Made by a program: the position numbers and the translations under genes
Shown here: positions 1 through 11,469 of the stretch, piece after piece
How positions within the stretch are numbered: the first letter of the stretch is position 1
Layout: the number at the start of each line of letters is the position of its first letter
Notes under the pieces: generated by a model
What the model saw: the letters and a program-made list of their open reading frames with translations, nothing else
Told to the model about the DNA's origin: nothing
The model's database searches: none
DNA from: Adineta steineri
Lineage: Eukaryota > Rotifera > Eurotatoria > Adinetida > Adinetidae
Length of the DNA stretch: 64,000 nt
Reading direction: 5' to 3'
Assembly (NCBI GenBank): GCA_905250115.1
Contig: CAJNOI010000118.1
Location: 173,008 to 237,007, forward strand

Positions 1-390
1 GTTGAGCAGAACACCGACGGTGCCCGGATTATACATTACAACAACAATATCGGGTTTATTGTCGTTATTCACATCGACGACTGCTACTGAAGTTGGGGTA
101 CCTCCGACTAGGTAAGTAGTCTGAGCCTTAAAGGTGCCATTGCCTGCGTTGAGAAGAACACCAACGAGGGACGAGTCCCAGCTTGCAACAACAATATCGA
201 GTTTATTATCGCTATTCACATCGACGATTGCTACTGGTACTGGTTCAAGGCCAACTGAGTAAGTAGTTTGATTAAGAAACGTACTGCAGCCTATTAAATG
301 CAAAACGTTTGCTCTCAAATCCGTAGTAGCATATAGACAACATTCAATTATCGTATTTTGTTCAATCTTTGAGAGTCTAACTTAATTCAA
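1..390 (-). CDS. FG-GAP/VCBS repeat protein, partial at window edge
   Basis: Read on the minus strand, 1-260 gives two ~50-residue repeats with the core VAIVDVNSDNKLDIVV ... VGVLLNAGNGTF, and VAVVDVNNDNKPDIVV in the second copy. The D-x-N-x-D-x-x-x-D calcium loop is typical of FG-GAP/VCBS beta-propeller blades, as in integrin-alpha-like extracellular proteins. The frame runs out of the window at base 1, so the rest is missing. Upstream the repeat pattern fades (a VLHLIGCSTF-like segment near 265-300) and the frame meets a stop near 385, so the 5' exon boundary or a degenerate first repeat lies there. Such proteins are numerous in bdelloid rotifers. The fold call is firm; the function and true start are unknown. 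Confidence 0.7.
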
Positions 391-1717
391 CATAATTTAT
401 TCGAAAAGATCATGTCACTGAATTTTGGGCAATTTCAGACATTCTAGAGCACAACTAAAGTCAATTTTTGGCGATTCTGTCCGTCCCTATGTGAAATCGT
501 CTCGTAAATTCAAAAAATTCATGAATTCATCTAACTATACTCAAAACTTGCGCTCCCTTTAATAAAGTTTCATGATATCCTCGACTAGGAGAACGCAGAA
601 TACATACCAAGTAGAATTCAGAATTCTGTATATATATCCAGAATTTCATTTCAACATATATATCATTCCTTTTTTTTAATTGCAGTATAATATAGAATTC
701 TATAAGCAATATGATACTTCTGTGTCGCGTAAACCAATGATATTTCTACAAAATTCTGAACTCTACTTTTCAAGTATTTTACAATTAGCTGTGCATCCAC
801 ACTCTATTCTCGTTCTCGTCGAGAGCAGTTTAACAAAAATAACTTATCTGTTTGCGTACTGCGGGCCTGTTTTTCATTGTTTGGCATAGGTATGCACGGA
901 ACTGATAGCGGAATTACATCAGAGTTTACCAGATATTGTACCATTACACTAAACTAAGCAATACACGTTTTGATTATTCTAAGCTGTATTCTCCAATATT
1001 TACTCTACAAATGGATGCACTTCTCAGATTCGATTACTGTTCTCTTGTGACTTTATACATGCAAAAAAAAACGGCACCAGTGCTGACTCTGCTTTTTTCT
1101 GATTTCACAGTTTCCAAGAAACAACAACTGAATTTGAGAGATACGCCAGTTATTAGAGAAAATATCGAAGAACACAAATCACAATCAATCAAACTTGTAG
1201 TGCATAGTCTGGTTTATTAGTACAGCATGTAATAGACTCCGTACAGCCATATACTGATTGATCAAAAACTATCCCGAGAGAAAGAATGAAGGACGCAGGT
1301 GGACAAGACTAAATATGGACCCGCGAAGAGTAACCAAAGAAAAGGCAACAACAACGAAGCTTAATTCTTGCTGATAAAATTCTCGTTATGCTACTATATT
1401 CTAGTTCTATTTTACTATTGACGGTTTTTTTCTAAAAGAGTTACCCCAAGTGATATGTCTGAATCAACGTCAGTTTTTTCAATGTCGGCTTTCGCAGCAT
1501 AGGTCTTTACCATTAGCGTGATGACTACAATTTGTTACGCCAAGAAATAACGCTTCTACAAGAGACAACTAAACGAATCTTCAGACGAGTATTATTTGTT
1601 CATCGAAGTGATAAACATTTGAACGGTGAAATCTCAAACGTTTTTTGGTTAGTGGAAGTAATCTTCAGTTTGGAAGCTACAAAAAAAGTACAAGACATTA
1701 TCTAGCATATTACTGAC
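294..1717. other. Intergenic stretch, no supported gene
   Basis: AT-rich sequence. Open frames at 680-889 and 936-1220 match no family and have no good splice context. Around 1390-1545 the minus strand has two frames that could be a last exon of the PAN-like gene upstream. One would give a ~36-residue acidic tail (...KADIEKTDVDSD...), the other a short Cys-rich end. Both follow TGTAG acceptors that fit phase 1, so neither can be preferred. Confidence 0.4.
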
Positions 1718-2616
1718 CGGCTGTTGTTGTTGTTGATGATGTTGTTGACGATGTGGATGCTGATGTGGATGATGTTGATGATGATGTTGTTGTTGATGTG
1801 GATGTTGATGTTGATGATGATGTTGTTGTTGATGTTGATGATGAAGTAGTAGCTGTGGTTGTTGTTGTTGATGTCGATGATGTTGTTGATGTTGATGTTG
1901 ATGTTGATGATGATGTTGTTGTTGATGTGGATGATGAAGTTGTTGTTGATGTTGATGATGAAGTGGATGATGATGTGGTTGTTGATGTCGTAGTCGGTTC
2001 TGTTTTAGAAAAATGAGATTGAGGTTTTGAGTGTGAATGCAAATCTTCTTCAATCTTTACACTCACACCATCAAGATGGATGTGTAAATCGAAGAAGATT
2101 CGCACCCACGTCCACACCCAGGAGTGTTAAGAGTCTCTTATGATTACTTTAGTGCGATACAGGAAGTCTCATGGAATGACTCTCGAGAGTATACCATCTT
2201 AACGGTGTGGATGTGGATAGGTATAGAATCTACCTCTCACTCACACTCACACCCTTTTCTAAGAAGTTGTAATTGAACTAACCTGGTGGTATTCGTGTTC
2301 CATCAATAATAAGCATAGTAACAGTGTCCGTATTGATCACCAGATTGCCATCTTGGTTTGATATATCAGCAAACAATTCACAATTAGACGATGATTTATG
2401 AAAACTAATTGCTTTACAATGGATTTCAGCTAAGCAAACCATTTGACACTGGCGGATATTCGACACAATAACAACGGCCAATGGTGAGCAATTTGAGTTG
2501 GAACATTGAAATTGCCAACCAGCTTTGGTAGACATGCGAAGTGATCGCATATCTTGTGTGCCGGATTGTGTAACAAGAAGAAACAGAAGAAATAGAGAAT
2601 TTCTTCTGCTCGCCAT
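1718..2616 (-). CDS. Secreted PAN/apple-like protein with Ser/Thr-rich stalk
   Basis: Exon 1 runs from the ATG at 2616 to 2283, followed by a donor G|GTTAGT. It encodes a signal peptide (MASRRNSLFLLFLLVTQSGT) and a Cys-patterned domain (QCSNSNC ... RQCQMVCLAEIHCKAISF ... NCELF) resembling PAN/apple modules. Exon 2 starts at 1999 after a TTTTTCTAAAACAG acceptor; phase 1 is kept (G+AA gives Glu). It is almost pure Ser/Thr, encoded by a GTT/GAT triplet repeat, and looks like an O-glycosylated stalk. At 1718 a CCG|GTCAGTAA could be a donor; if it is not used, the frame stops at 1710. Any transmembrane segment or tail would lie further downstream and is unresolved. It is likely extracellular or cell-surface; the ligand is unknown. 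Confidence 0.6.
1725..1990. repeat. GTT/GAT triplet microsatellite within coding exon
   Basis: Imperfect GTT and GAT/GTG triplets, about 260 bp. On the minus strand this encodes the Ser/Thr stalk of the PAN-like protein. Other frames are also open (a His/Gln-rich one on minus and an Asp/Val-rich one on plus), a by-product of the repeat. Confidence 0.85.
2041..2100. repeat. Imperfect inverted repeat (hairpin)
   Basis: AATCTTCTTC-AATCTTTACA on the left arm pairs with TGTAAAT-CGAAGAAGATT on the right, and CCATC/GATGG closes the loop. Arms are about 25 bp with a few mismatches. It lies inside intron 1 of the PAN-like gene, about 40 bp before its acceptor. Confidence 0.7.
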
Positions 2617-2739
2617 AACCAACAAGAATGTTAGTTAAGAAATGAATTTAACTTTAAATCAAACACATTGTGAAGATATAGCATTAAATACCTTCTCAGT
2701 TTTTCTTTCTTTCTTTCTTTTTCTTTTTTTTTCCTACGC

Positions 2740-4575
2740 ATTATACACATTTTTTTAATTCATCAGTGCGATGGAAAACTAGTCATGACTTCCTTGTCTT
2801 GTCAGGAAGGTGTAGCAGAGCTTGACTTTCAAAAAAAAGTACTTTTAGACAGAAGATTGTTTTCCGTAGTTACTGTGCAGACGGAGGACAAAAAATATAT
2901 ATCTAACGCTCGTATTTCATATAGAAAAAATCAGTTTATTTGTTTATAATATGAACCCACTTTGTATTAAATTTAATTCTGTTTGTCAACGTAAGAAACA
3001 CTTTATGAAATAAATCAATTAAGTGAAACTACTTTTCAGCATTTTAAAGTAACTTCAATAATTGTTCATCTTCATAAACAATCAGACATTTTTCTTCGAA
3101 TAAAGTGTGTACATAACACAAAAACTATCTGGAGATAATTTAATTTTTTCTCCAAAGAAAGATTAGATAAAATTACATTTTATGCAATGACTTTTTCCTG
3201 TTATAATCACAATAATCGAAATTACATTGTCAAAGAAAACTCTGTGTTACAAAAAAGGATGGCAACAAATATCCGCTGATGTCGGAAGAAAAATACCGTT
3301 ACTATGTAGTTAGAGAAATTACCAAAAATGTTCATGGCGTCTTTACTTTCTTTATACATTTTGTTTAGCAAAATACATGCAAATACTCTTTAGAGTTCTG
3401 AACATATTGTATATCATTGTGATATATTCTGTTTTGTTCATGAGTCTCTGAATCCGTAAGATCTAAACTTGTGAGAAAATTCTTGAAACCTTTCTCCATA
3501 TTACAACTACAACTCTTTCTTTTCACACATCATAGATATTTTTTATTTCATCAGTGCGATGGAAAACTAGTCATCGCTTCCTTGTCTTGTCAGGATTGTG
3601 TATCAGAGCTTCACTTTGAAAAAAGTACATTTAGAAAGACAGTTCTTTTTATTTCATCAATATGATGGAAAAAAATGTTTGCACTTTTTTTGTCAGGATT
3701 GTGTAATAGAGTTTAACTTTGAACAAGTCATGCATCTAGTATGATGATTTTCTTTTGCGCAGTTTATGTGCAGGCAGAAAACAAAATTACGTATATCTTA
3801 ATATCTTGTTTTATGTGGAAACAATGATCGTTTCATTTGTTTATAATATGAGAGCACTTTATATTAAATTTAATTTAATAATTCTTCATCCTCGCAATCA
3901 GTCAGTCTTTTTTCTTCGAATAAAATGTCCTATTGAATAGAATGGTGTCTGTTCCTTCTTTTTTTCAGTTTCATGCTGTTATAATATAAAATGTGTACAT
4001 AACACAAAAACTGTCTTAAGATAATTTGATTTTCTTTACAAAGAAACGTTAAAAAAAAACCTTTGTATAACGTTATTCGTCTATTATAATCATAATAATG
4101 GAAACTACATCGTCAAAAAAAACTGTGTATTACAAAAAAATGATGATAACAAATATCTGCTGATGTTGGAAGAAAAACACCGTTACTATGACGTTAGGAT
4201 AATTAACAATAACGTTTATGACGTCTTTACTTTCTATATACATTTTATTTATCAAAATGAATGCAAATACTCTTTAGAGATATGTTCTGTTTTGTTCATG
4301 AGTCTCTGAATTCGTGAGATCTAAACCAGTAAGATAATTCTGAAACCATTCCTACATACTACAGCTATGTCTCTTTCTTGTTTTGTCAAGGATGTCTATC
4401 AGAGCTTCATTTTGAAATATTATGCATTTAGAAAGATCATTATTTTCCATAGTTAATGTGCAAGCGAAGAATAAAAATACATATATCTGACGATCGTATT
4501 TTATGCGAAAAAAATCACTTTGTTTATTTATAATATGAGACCGCTTTATATTAAATTTAATTCCATATATCAATA
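2740..4575. repeat. Three diverged tandem copies of an ~800 bp unit
   Basis: Copy 1 is about 2740-3540, copy 2 about 3541-4365, and copy 3 is partial, 4366-4575. Shared blocks in the same order: CATCAGTGCGATGGAAAACT (2761, 3550); a CTTGTCTTGTCAGGA / TCAGAGCTTCA block (about 2795, 3585, 4375); TATTAAATTTAAT near 2965, 3865 and 4550; TGTACATAACACAAAAACT (3106, 3994); and GTTTTGTTCATGAGTCTCTGAAT (3433, 4291). A short extra copy of the first block also sits at 3652-3724. No copy carries a convincing gene; short frames inside are not conserved between copies. Confidence 0.8.
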
Positions 4576-5236
4576 GTTAGTGGTGGCCCAGCTACTCAAA
4601 TTTAAATGTGATAATAAACCCTAATACGTTACTATAATAAAAATAATACGTATCTACTATCTACAGTTGTACTACAAACGGAACTGTCTTTTTTCTAATG
4701 TAATTTATTTATTTGGGTTTTCCCTCTTTTATAATAAAGTGAATAAAAAAACATATTATAGCTAAAAAAACATTTATTTCAAAAATTATTTTTCTTTGTA
4801 ACAAAATCTGTTATTATTTGGTCTATATTAATTTCAAAATCTTTCTGAATATTTAAAAGTACAACACCTGACAACTTTCTTAATAACGAGAAACTTCGTT
4901 CCCATTCATACGAATTCATTCATAGATAACAGTGTTACATGGAAATTGTTTTCCAGAATGAATTTAGTTGCGTCTGATTAATTCATCTTCTGATCGTTTA
5001 CCTTAGTTTGGCAAAATCATTGTTCAGCTTTTAAATCATCGTAGTTAGTTGAATAATATTTTGTCCAAACCTGAAGTTCTTTTTTATTCAATAATCCTTG
5101 ACTATATACATAAATAAATATTATATTTAATTTTTTTGCGTATGACAACTGCCCGCTGGTAGCCCGTCTATGCCAGTAGTTTACGAACTCGTTTTCCTCT
5201 ATAGTTAAGATTTGTTTACATGTATTTCTTTTCCGT
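4576..5236. other. Intergenic stretch, nothing recognised
   Basis: AT-rich sequence with no supported coding frame, RNA gene or repeat. Confidence 0.5.
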
Positions 5237-5535
5237 AGAAGAATCCATTTGCTCTATTCTTTTTCAATCATCGGCAAAACTAGGTTTATATTTCAACTAT
5301 ATACATTAACTGTTAATGAAAAGCTGATGGTTATAACTATATGTTCAAACAAATGGAAGCATCGTATCAAATAGATTAGATAAAATAATGCATTGCAAAT
5401 AATTGAAGGTCTTTTTAGTAAAATATAATACGAGATTCTTTATCTCTATTTAAAGCTACGAGTTGAGGCAAGATGTAACTAAGAATGTTTATATGAAAAT
5501 AACATTTTGGTTTTTTGATCAGCAACTTGAATTTC
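5237..5535 (+). repeat. Left copy of direct repeat flanking the GPCR
   Basis: About 300 bp, similar to 7553-7830 in the same orientation. Shared blocks include ATCCATTTGCTCTATTCTTT, TAATACGAGATTCTTTATCT and AAGATGTAACTAAGAATGTT, followed by a GTTTATATGAAAAT..ACATTTTGGTTTTT block. Divergence is moderate, with small indels. Confidence 0.75.
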
Positions 5536-6310
5536 TCTGTGCAGACTCATTTTATATATTTAATTTGTTTTTTGTTTGAAAAATTGCATGAATATACAGG
5601 ACATGATCGAGTTCACTTTTTAAAATACTTACCTTTTTATTAGAGAAAAGAATGAGGGTCTAATTATATAAGTGTCTATGTATATATAATAAAAGCAAAG
5701 CTTGATTTAAAAAAAGGGGTCAGTCAGGTACTGTATCTTAACATTATCTTTCCAACAACAAAAGAATATATACAGATTGAAATTGCTTGAAGAGTTCTTG
5801 GCTACAAGATAAAAAAATTATAAACCGAGAAAAAACTGATGTAAAAAATGAAGTGAACACGGACTATTTTCCCACACACTTATTACAATTTAGCAATCTT
5901 TGACAAAAATCGATTTTTTTTCGAGAGAAAATGATCTAAAAAAAACTACTATAGCAGCTTGTCATCTTTTCATTTCAATGAAACTACACATTTCAGATTA
6001 TCTTTTCTCCCAAGCAAATAAGATTCATGCGCAAAAGTGTATATAGACATCTGTTGAGGCTGTCGACTATAAATAAAACTTTCTATTTTATTAATTTCAA
6101 ATCTGAGCTATTCATACGGTGACAAAGTTCAGAAAAAAATAGATTTATACTCATCTTGTCAAACTCTATCAAATCATATATAGACAACGCACATAGAAGG
6201 AAATGCAATGGTTTCTTTTCAGTTTCTCACACATAGTTTTTCTAGCGTTGTTATTATTAAAACAATTTTGATTTTTTAGATTGTACCAAGCACACACCGA
6301 ACTTTTCTTG

Positions 6311-7276
6311 ATGTTCTCTGATATTGTTTGTTTCTGGCTTTATCTAATCGTTCTAATTCCATCTATTATATGTTCTCTCTTTCTACTCTATCACTTGTTG
6401 ACCAATGTAGCACTTCGTACTGCTCTGAACAATCATGCGGTTATTCTCATTGTATTTCTTGGTCTCCTTTTCGAAATTACTGATATAGTCTGGTTAATTC
6501 ATTATTATCGTACTAATACTGCTCTAATATTCAAACCAGCCTTTTGTATCGCTTGGGTATTGATAGATAGTGCAGGCTATGTAACATTATCAATTTTAGT
6601 CGCTTGGGCATCAGTCGAACGGCATATTCTTATTTTTCATCAAAACTGCGTTTCAACTAAAACAAAGCGAATTTTTATTCATTATCTTCCTTTAATCATA
6701 TTATCTCTCTATCCTTTCATATTTTATCTTTTTATCTATTGCGTTCTTCCCTGTGAAGGTGTATTTGATTATAATGCAGTTGGATGTGACTACTATTCCT
6801 GTATGACTAATAGACCGTTAGCTAGTAGGTGGGATAGTATAGTAAACTTCATAATGCCGATCTTCGTCATTGTGATCTTTAGTCTAGCTCTTCTTCTACG
6901 TGTATTGTATCAGAAATACCGCATTCGTCAACAAATTCAATGGCGAAATTACAGAAAAATGGCCGTTCAATTATTATCCATATCTGCTATCTATATTGTT
7001 TTCCTTTTTCCATGGACAATCTTATATACTGCTTATTCAGCCGGTCTACCAAGTAGTATAGCTGCTAATTATTATTCAATTAGCTCATATCTTTCGTACT
7101 TTGTTGTAATGCTCACTCCATTTGTTTGTGTTATGTCATTACCTGAACTTCGAAAGAAGTGTACAAATATTCTATTATTTCAATACAGACCAACACGTGC
7201 TGTTCATCCAGAGACATTGACGGTCACTCGTCTAAATCCTCCCCGAGCACTCTCAATTATGCCAAATGCTCAATAA
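6311..7276 (+). CDS. Rhodopsin-like seven-transmembrane GPCR (orphan)
   Basis: A single coding exon of 321 residues from the first in-frame ATG. A TTTTTTAG acceptor just before 6280 suggests a spliced 5' leader. Seven hydrophobic segments are visible: TM1 (DIVCFWLYLIVLIPSIICSL), TM2 (HAVILIVFLGLLFEI), TM3 ending in VERHILIF at the E/DRY position, TM4 (YLPLIILSLYPFIFYLF), TM5 (IVNFIMPIFVIVIFSLALLL), TM6 (LLSISAIYIVFLFPWTI) and TM7 (YLSYFVVMLTPFVCVMSLPELR). Cysteines at the top of TM3 and in extracellular loop 2 could form the usual disulfide. The tail is short and basic. It resembles lineage-expanded invertebrate peptide/chemoreceptor-like class A receptors; the ligand is unknown. Direct repeats flank it. 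Confidence 0.85.
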   Translation: MFSDIVCFWLYLIVLIPSIICSLFLLYHLLTNVALRTALNNHAVILIVFLGLLFEITDIVWLIHYYRTNTALIFKPAFCIAWVLIDSAGYVTLSILVAWASVERHILIFHQNCVSTKTKRIFIHYLPLIILSLYPFIFYLFIYCVLPCEGVFDYNAVGCDYYSCMTNRPLASRWDSIVNFIMPIFVIVIFSLALLLRVLYQKYRIRQQIQWRNYRKMAVQLLSISAIYIVFLFPWTILYTAYSAGLPSSIAANYYSISSYLSYFVVMLTPFVCVMSLPELRKKCTNILLFQYRPTRAVHPETLTVTRLNPPRALSIMPNAQ

Positions 7277-7552
7277 TATTTCTGAACATCAAAACAGTTT
7301 TTCTTTGCACTTATTCGTTGTCCTTATTGTGTGTAATTCAGTATGTTTTTTAAAGATATTGTCTGTATTATTTATTTGTTCATGAATAAATTCAAATGAG
7401 GATGGGTGTGAGTGTAGGTATGAATACTGTTTTCTTCTTATGCTCAACATAATATGTGTTCAATCGACCCTAGTTCTTATAGAAATGAACTTCATGTTCT
7501 GATTTTTAATTTAATACTAATGGAAAAGAAATTTCAATCGTATTTCATATGT

Positions 7553-7830
7553 AGCTGTAGTATCCATTTGCTCTATTCTTTTTTCAATCATCGACAAAAC
7601 TTAGTTTATATTTTCAGTAGAAAATATTAATTGATTTGCATTATCTCACATAGATTTGATAAAATAATACATTGTAAATAATCGAAAGTTTTTTTTTTCT
7701 TTAGTAAAATGTAATACGAGATTCTTTATCTCTATTTAAAACTTAGAGTTGAGTCAAGATGTAACTAAGAATGTTGCTTTTAAAGTGTTTATATGAAAAT
7801 CACATTTTGGTTTTTCGATTAGCAAACAAT
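7553..7830 (+). repeat. Right copy of direct repeat flanking the GPCR
   Basis: Same-orientation partner of 5237-5535, about 2.3 kb away. It has an added T-rich tract near 7689 and a 10-15 bp insertion (TTGCTTTTAAAG) near 7773. Confidence 0.75.
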
Positions 7831-8416
7831 AGCATTGATCGAACACGTGTTACATTTACTACCTATTCTTTTCGTTCTCTTGTTGTTTTTTCTTCATCCT
7901 GTTATTTACATAATATCATGCTTACTTCAAGTCTAAACAATTTATTTATAAAGAGTATAATAACAATAAAACTTATTTCGTTTTCGGATTGAAGATATTT
8001 CAAACAGATGGAGCTAATATCAAGTAAATCCGGTTAAGATAAACATATGACAGTATATTTGATAATTACTAATAGTGCGAGTAGATGAAACGTTAAAATA
8101 TTGTTAGGAGAAATGCTTGCAATGTATTCTATATTTGATACATATATATATATATATATATAGGTACATTCAGTCCGACAAAGATTCTTCTACAAATCAA
8201 ATATCTAGAATTTTTAAAATATAAATATAATCATTTTTTTAAAATTATTTCTTTCAAATAATATCGTTAATTTCCAATCAATAATAGCGTCATCTATCTA
8301 TTATTACAATTTTACTGTTATAAATAAACTATCAACCAATCAATATTTTACATTAAAACCGAAATTGTATTCTTTTCTACTCTTCTTTTTCTTTTCTTTC
8401 AATATAAAAAATAGAC

Positions 8417-8447
<31 letters not shown>

Positions 8448-8829
8448 TATTGATCTTATCAAACATCTTTATATAAATGTCTCAAAACTTACGTTTAAAT
8501 ATATATTTATTCACTATTACATAAATATCTTATAGAAGAATAGCCTCGAGATTACGAGTACTAATCCGTTACCATCATCATACTATTTATTAAAAACAAA
8601 ATTTCCAACACATAACTATACTATAACAAAGATCTTTCGAATTATTACTCTTCAGCGAAATTTAATCATCGAAGGTCAACATAATATCATGCATGATTTA
8701 ATCGATGATAATATCCGAAATACTATTATTCGAATGACTTTTTTTTTGTAGATCATGAAAAAACTTAAATTATACTAAATTAAACTAGACGATTTCCGGT
8801 GATTATTTATTTTTTATTATTCAAATTTC
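7831..8829. other. Intergenic with AT microsatellites
   Basis: (AT)n tracts lie at about 8143-8163 and 8417-8450. The sequence is otherwise AT-rich and holds the 5' flank of the C2H2 gene. No gene is supported. Confidence 0.5.
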
Positions 8830-11287
8830 ATGGCTACTCTATCGACAGGTATGTCAACACTATTGAAATATCAGAGAATTTTATTAAATACACTACTTCC
8901 GTTTGATAATGGATAAAGTACATAGAATAAAATATTTTACTTATGTAAATATTTGTTATGTCTGATATGTTGAGTCACTCACTCATGTGCATGAGCAAAA
9001 AGGGAATTTCCAAGTTATAGAATGATTGTTAAAATTGTTGTTTTTCATTTTAGGAAATCAAATATATTTGTGCCATTTTTGTTCTGATGAATTTTCCAAT
9101 CGTGCTATGTTAATTGCTCATTTTCCATTTTGTCAAATAAACAAGTCCACTACACAGCTCAATGAGAAACTACCTCAACCACCACAACTTAATCAAACTC
9201 AACGTGATATTCTCTATAGTTCGTTTATCTTTTTTTCGTAATTCAATTCTTTTTCCATAGTATTATTTCTTTTAGTGGTTAAACTCCATCCATTAACTTC
9301 TCAGTTTTCTTCAAATAATTTTAATCATCATCCATCCCCTACAAGTCTTGATCCTCAAATACCTTTATCAAATTTATATTCATGTGGTTATCTTTCATCA
9401 ACAAAACAATCATCATTCGATGATTCATATTGTATTTATAATAATAATACACCAATATATATTCCAGAAAATGATGTTGTTGATAATAATAATGATGAAA
9501 ATCAAGAAAATTCTAATATATTAAATCAGAAATTACCAACATATCATATTTATAAATATTCTCGTCGTGAACGTGATCGATATTATACTCGTATGAAACA
9601 TCGTATGATAAAAAAACATTCACATTCAACTATAACAACAAAAGCTCGTTCAAAAGAATTTCTTTCATCTATATTTAATCGATCAATAAATTTTATTATA
9701 AATATTCCAACAAAAATAAATTCTTATCAAAGAATGAATTCTTCAAATTCAAATCATATTTATCCACTTTTACTTTGTCCACATTTTCATACATTAGTTC
9801 AATTACCGACAAATAAACATTTTGAAAATTATTTATTTAATATAAGAATTTTTTTTCATTTAATACATTCAATAGCTAGTCAAGAATTTCAACTAATTGT
9901 AAATAATTATGATAATCAACAAGAATTTTCTTATACATCATTATCATTTATAAATATTTTACGTGATACAATGCTTAATTATACAACTAATTTACAATCA
10001 ACATTTAAACGAAATCATTTTCAATCATTACACGAAGATAATCATCATAATGAACATGATTCAACAACACAACATGATTATGAATTATCTATTCCACCAT
10101 TAAAAATTCGTCGTTATGATGATTCATCATATGAAATTGAAAAACGTTCTGTAACAACATCGTCATCATCATCATCTGGAATGTCTATTACACAAATAAA
10201 TAATGGACAACACTATGAAGATCGTCGTCGTTTAGATACACGATCTAAAAAATTTTCTTCAAGATTCAGTGATAATCTAAATAATAGTAATTTTAATGAT
10301 ATTGACAAAAAGGATACATCGAATTTTACACGGGAATCTTCATTACAAAGTGATTTATCTATTATGGATCATCAACAGTCAAAAGAGTAAGTTAAAATGA
10401 AAGTTTAGAATTGATCGAACTAAAAGTACGACCTTGAATAAAATTTGAAGTAGCAATTTTCTTTTTACAATCGAAAAAACCTATTTTAAGAACTACTCAT
10501 GAATAGAATAAACAAATTAATCGTTACATCTAATGTTTATATTTTAGTCGAACAAGTAATGACTCATTCTTATCTTCATCTTTATCACATACAAGCGAGC
10601 AAAAACCTAAGAAAAGTACAAGTCCAATTTTGATCAAAGAACAATCTAATGATTCTTTACCAAAATATCAATCAGTTGTTCTTAATGAAGGTGCTCGTAT
10701 TCGTATAGTTAATTGTTCAAATGATAATAATAAACATTCATTTTCACGTAATCATTCGTTATCAAGTACAACAAAAAAATATTCAAATTCAATTGACAAA
10801 GTCGATGAAAATTGGTCAACAAAAACAACACGTATTAATACTCGAAAAATTTCTTCAACAAATTCGAAAACATCGGATATATCTGAAGTAATACCATCTT
10901 ATCAAGCTCAATCAGTACTTTTATCACATACTGAAATAGCAAATCAATGGATAGCACATAGTGTATTTTATCGTTGTCATGCCTGTTCACATGAAGAATT
11001 TTTTGTTGTTTTATCACGTGAATGTATGCGTTTACATATATCATCAAAACATGGAAATATGGAAGAAAATTTTAAACAACGTATTTCAAATTTTCTTAAT
11101 AATCAAGGACGAGCATTAAAAATTTTTCAACATTATCTTAAATGGCAACAACCATGGTCGGAAAAAGAAATCGATCAAATATTTCAGTTATCTAATAATA
11201 ATAATCAAATAAATGGTATTAATATTATTAGATTATTTTTTTATTTTATAGTTTGAACTTTAATTTTCTTTTTTAGGTGCTCTATAG
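8830..11287 (+). CDS. C2H2-type zinc-finger-like protein, Ser/Asn-rich
   Basis: Five exons: 8830-8848, 9054-9218, 9276-10386, 10548-11215, 11277-11287. Phases join without error and give 657 residues. The 19-nt first exon MATLSTG is spliced (CAG|GTATGT) to an exon with a finger-like motif YLCHFCSDEF...LIAHFPFC near residues 10-32. A long, low-complexity Ser/Asn/His region follows. Near the C-terminus is a second finger-like motif, YRCHACSHEEFF...RLHISSKH. The last exon adds only Ala-Leu before TAG. A nuclear or nucleic-acid-binding role is inferred from the fingers. I do not recognise an orthologue. It is convergent with the minus-strand gene ending at 11470. Confidence 0.75.
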
Positions 11288-11469
11288 AATGGTATAAACC
11301 TTCTAACAATTGTTATATCATTGATCTGAATTATTATATTTGTTAGTGCAATTTCTCTCATTCCTATTTTTGCTTGCGATTTGTTTTCTTTTTTCATACA
11401 GTTTCGTCTATTTCATTGATTCTTCCATATAGATATATGTTATTGAAAATAAAATTTCAATTCCGTCGA

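Noticed and set aside
680..1220. Two plus-strand open frames (680-889, 936-1220)
   Set aside because: No family resemblance, no splice or start context, composition like the flanks.
1262..1365. GC-richer stretch that might be a retroelement tail
   Set aside because: One frame reads ...GRRWTRLNMDPRRVTKEK, but no reverse transcriptase or integrase motif accompanies it.
1753..2016. Asp/Val-rich plus-strand frame and His/Gln-rich minus-strand frame
   Set aside because: Both are by-products of the triplet repeat that encodes the Ser/Thr stalk in the third frame.
3471..3940. Short frames inside the tandem-repeat copies
   Set aside because: They are not kept open between copies 1, 2 and 3.
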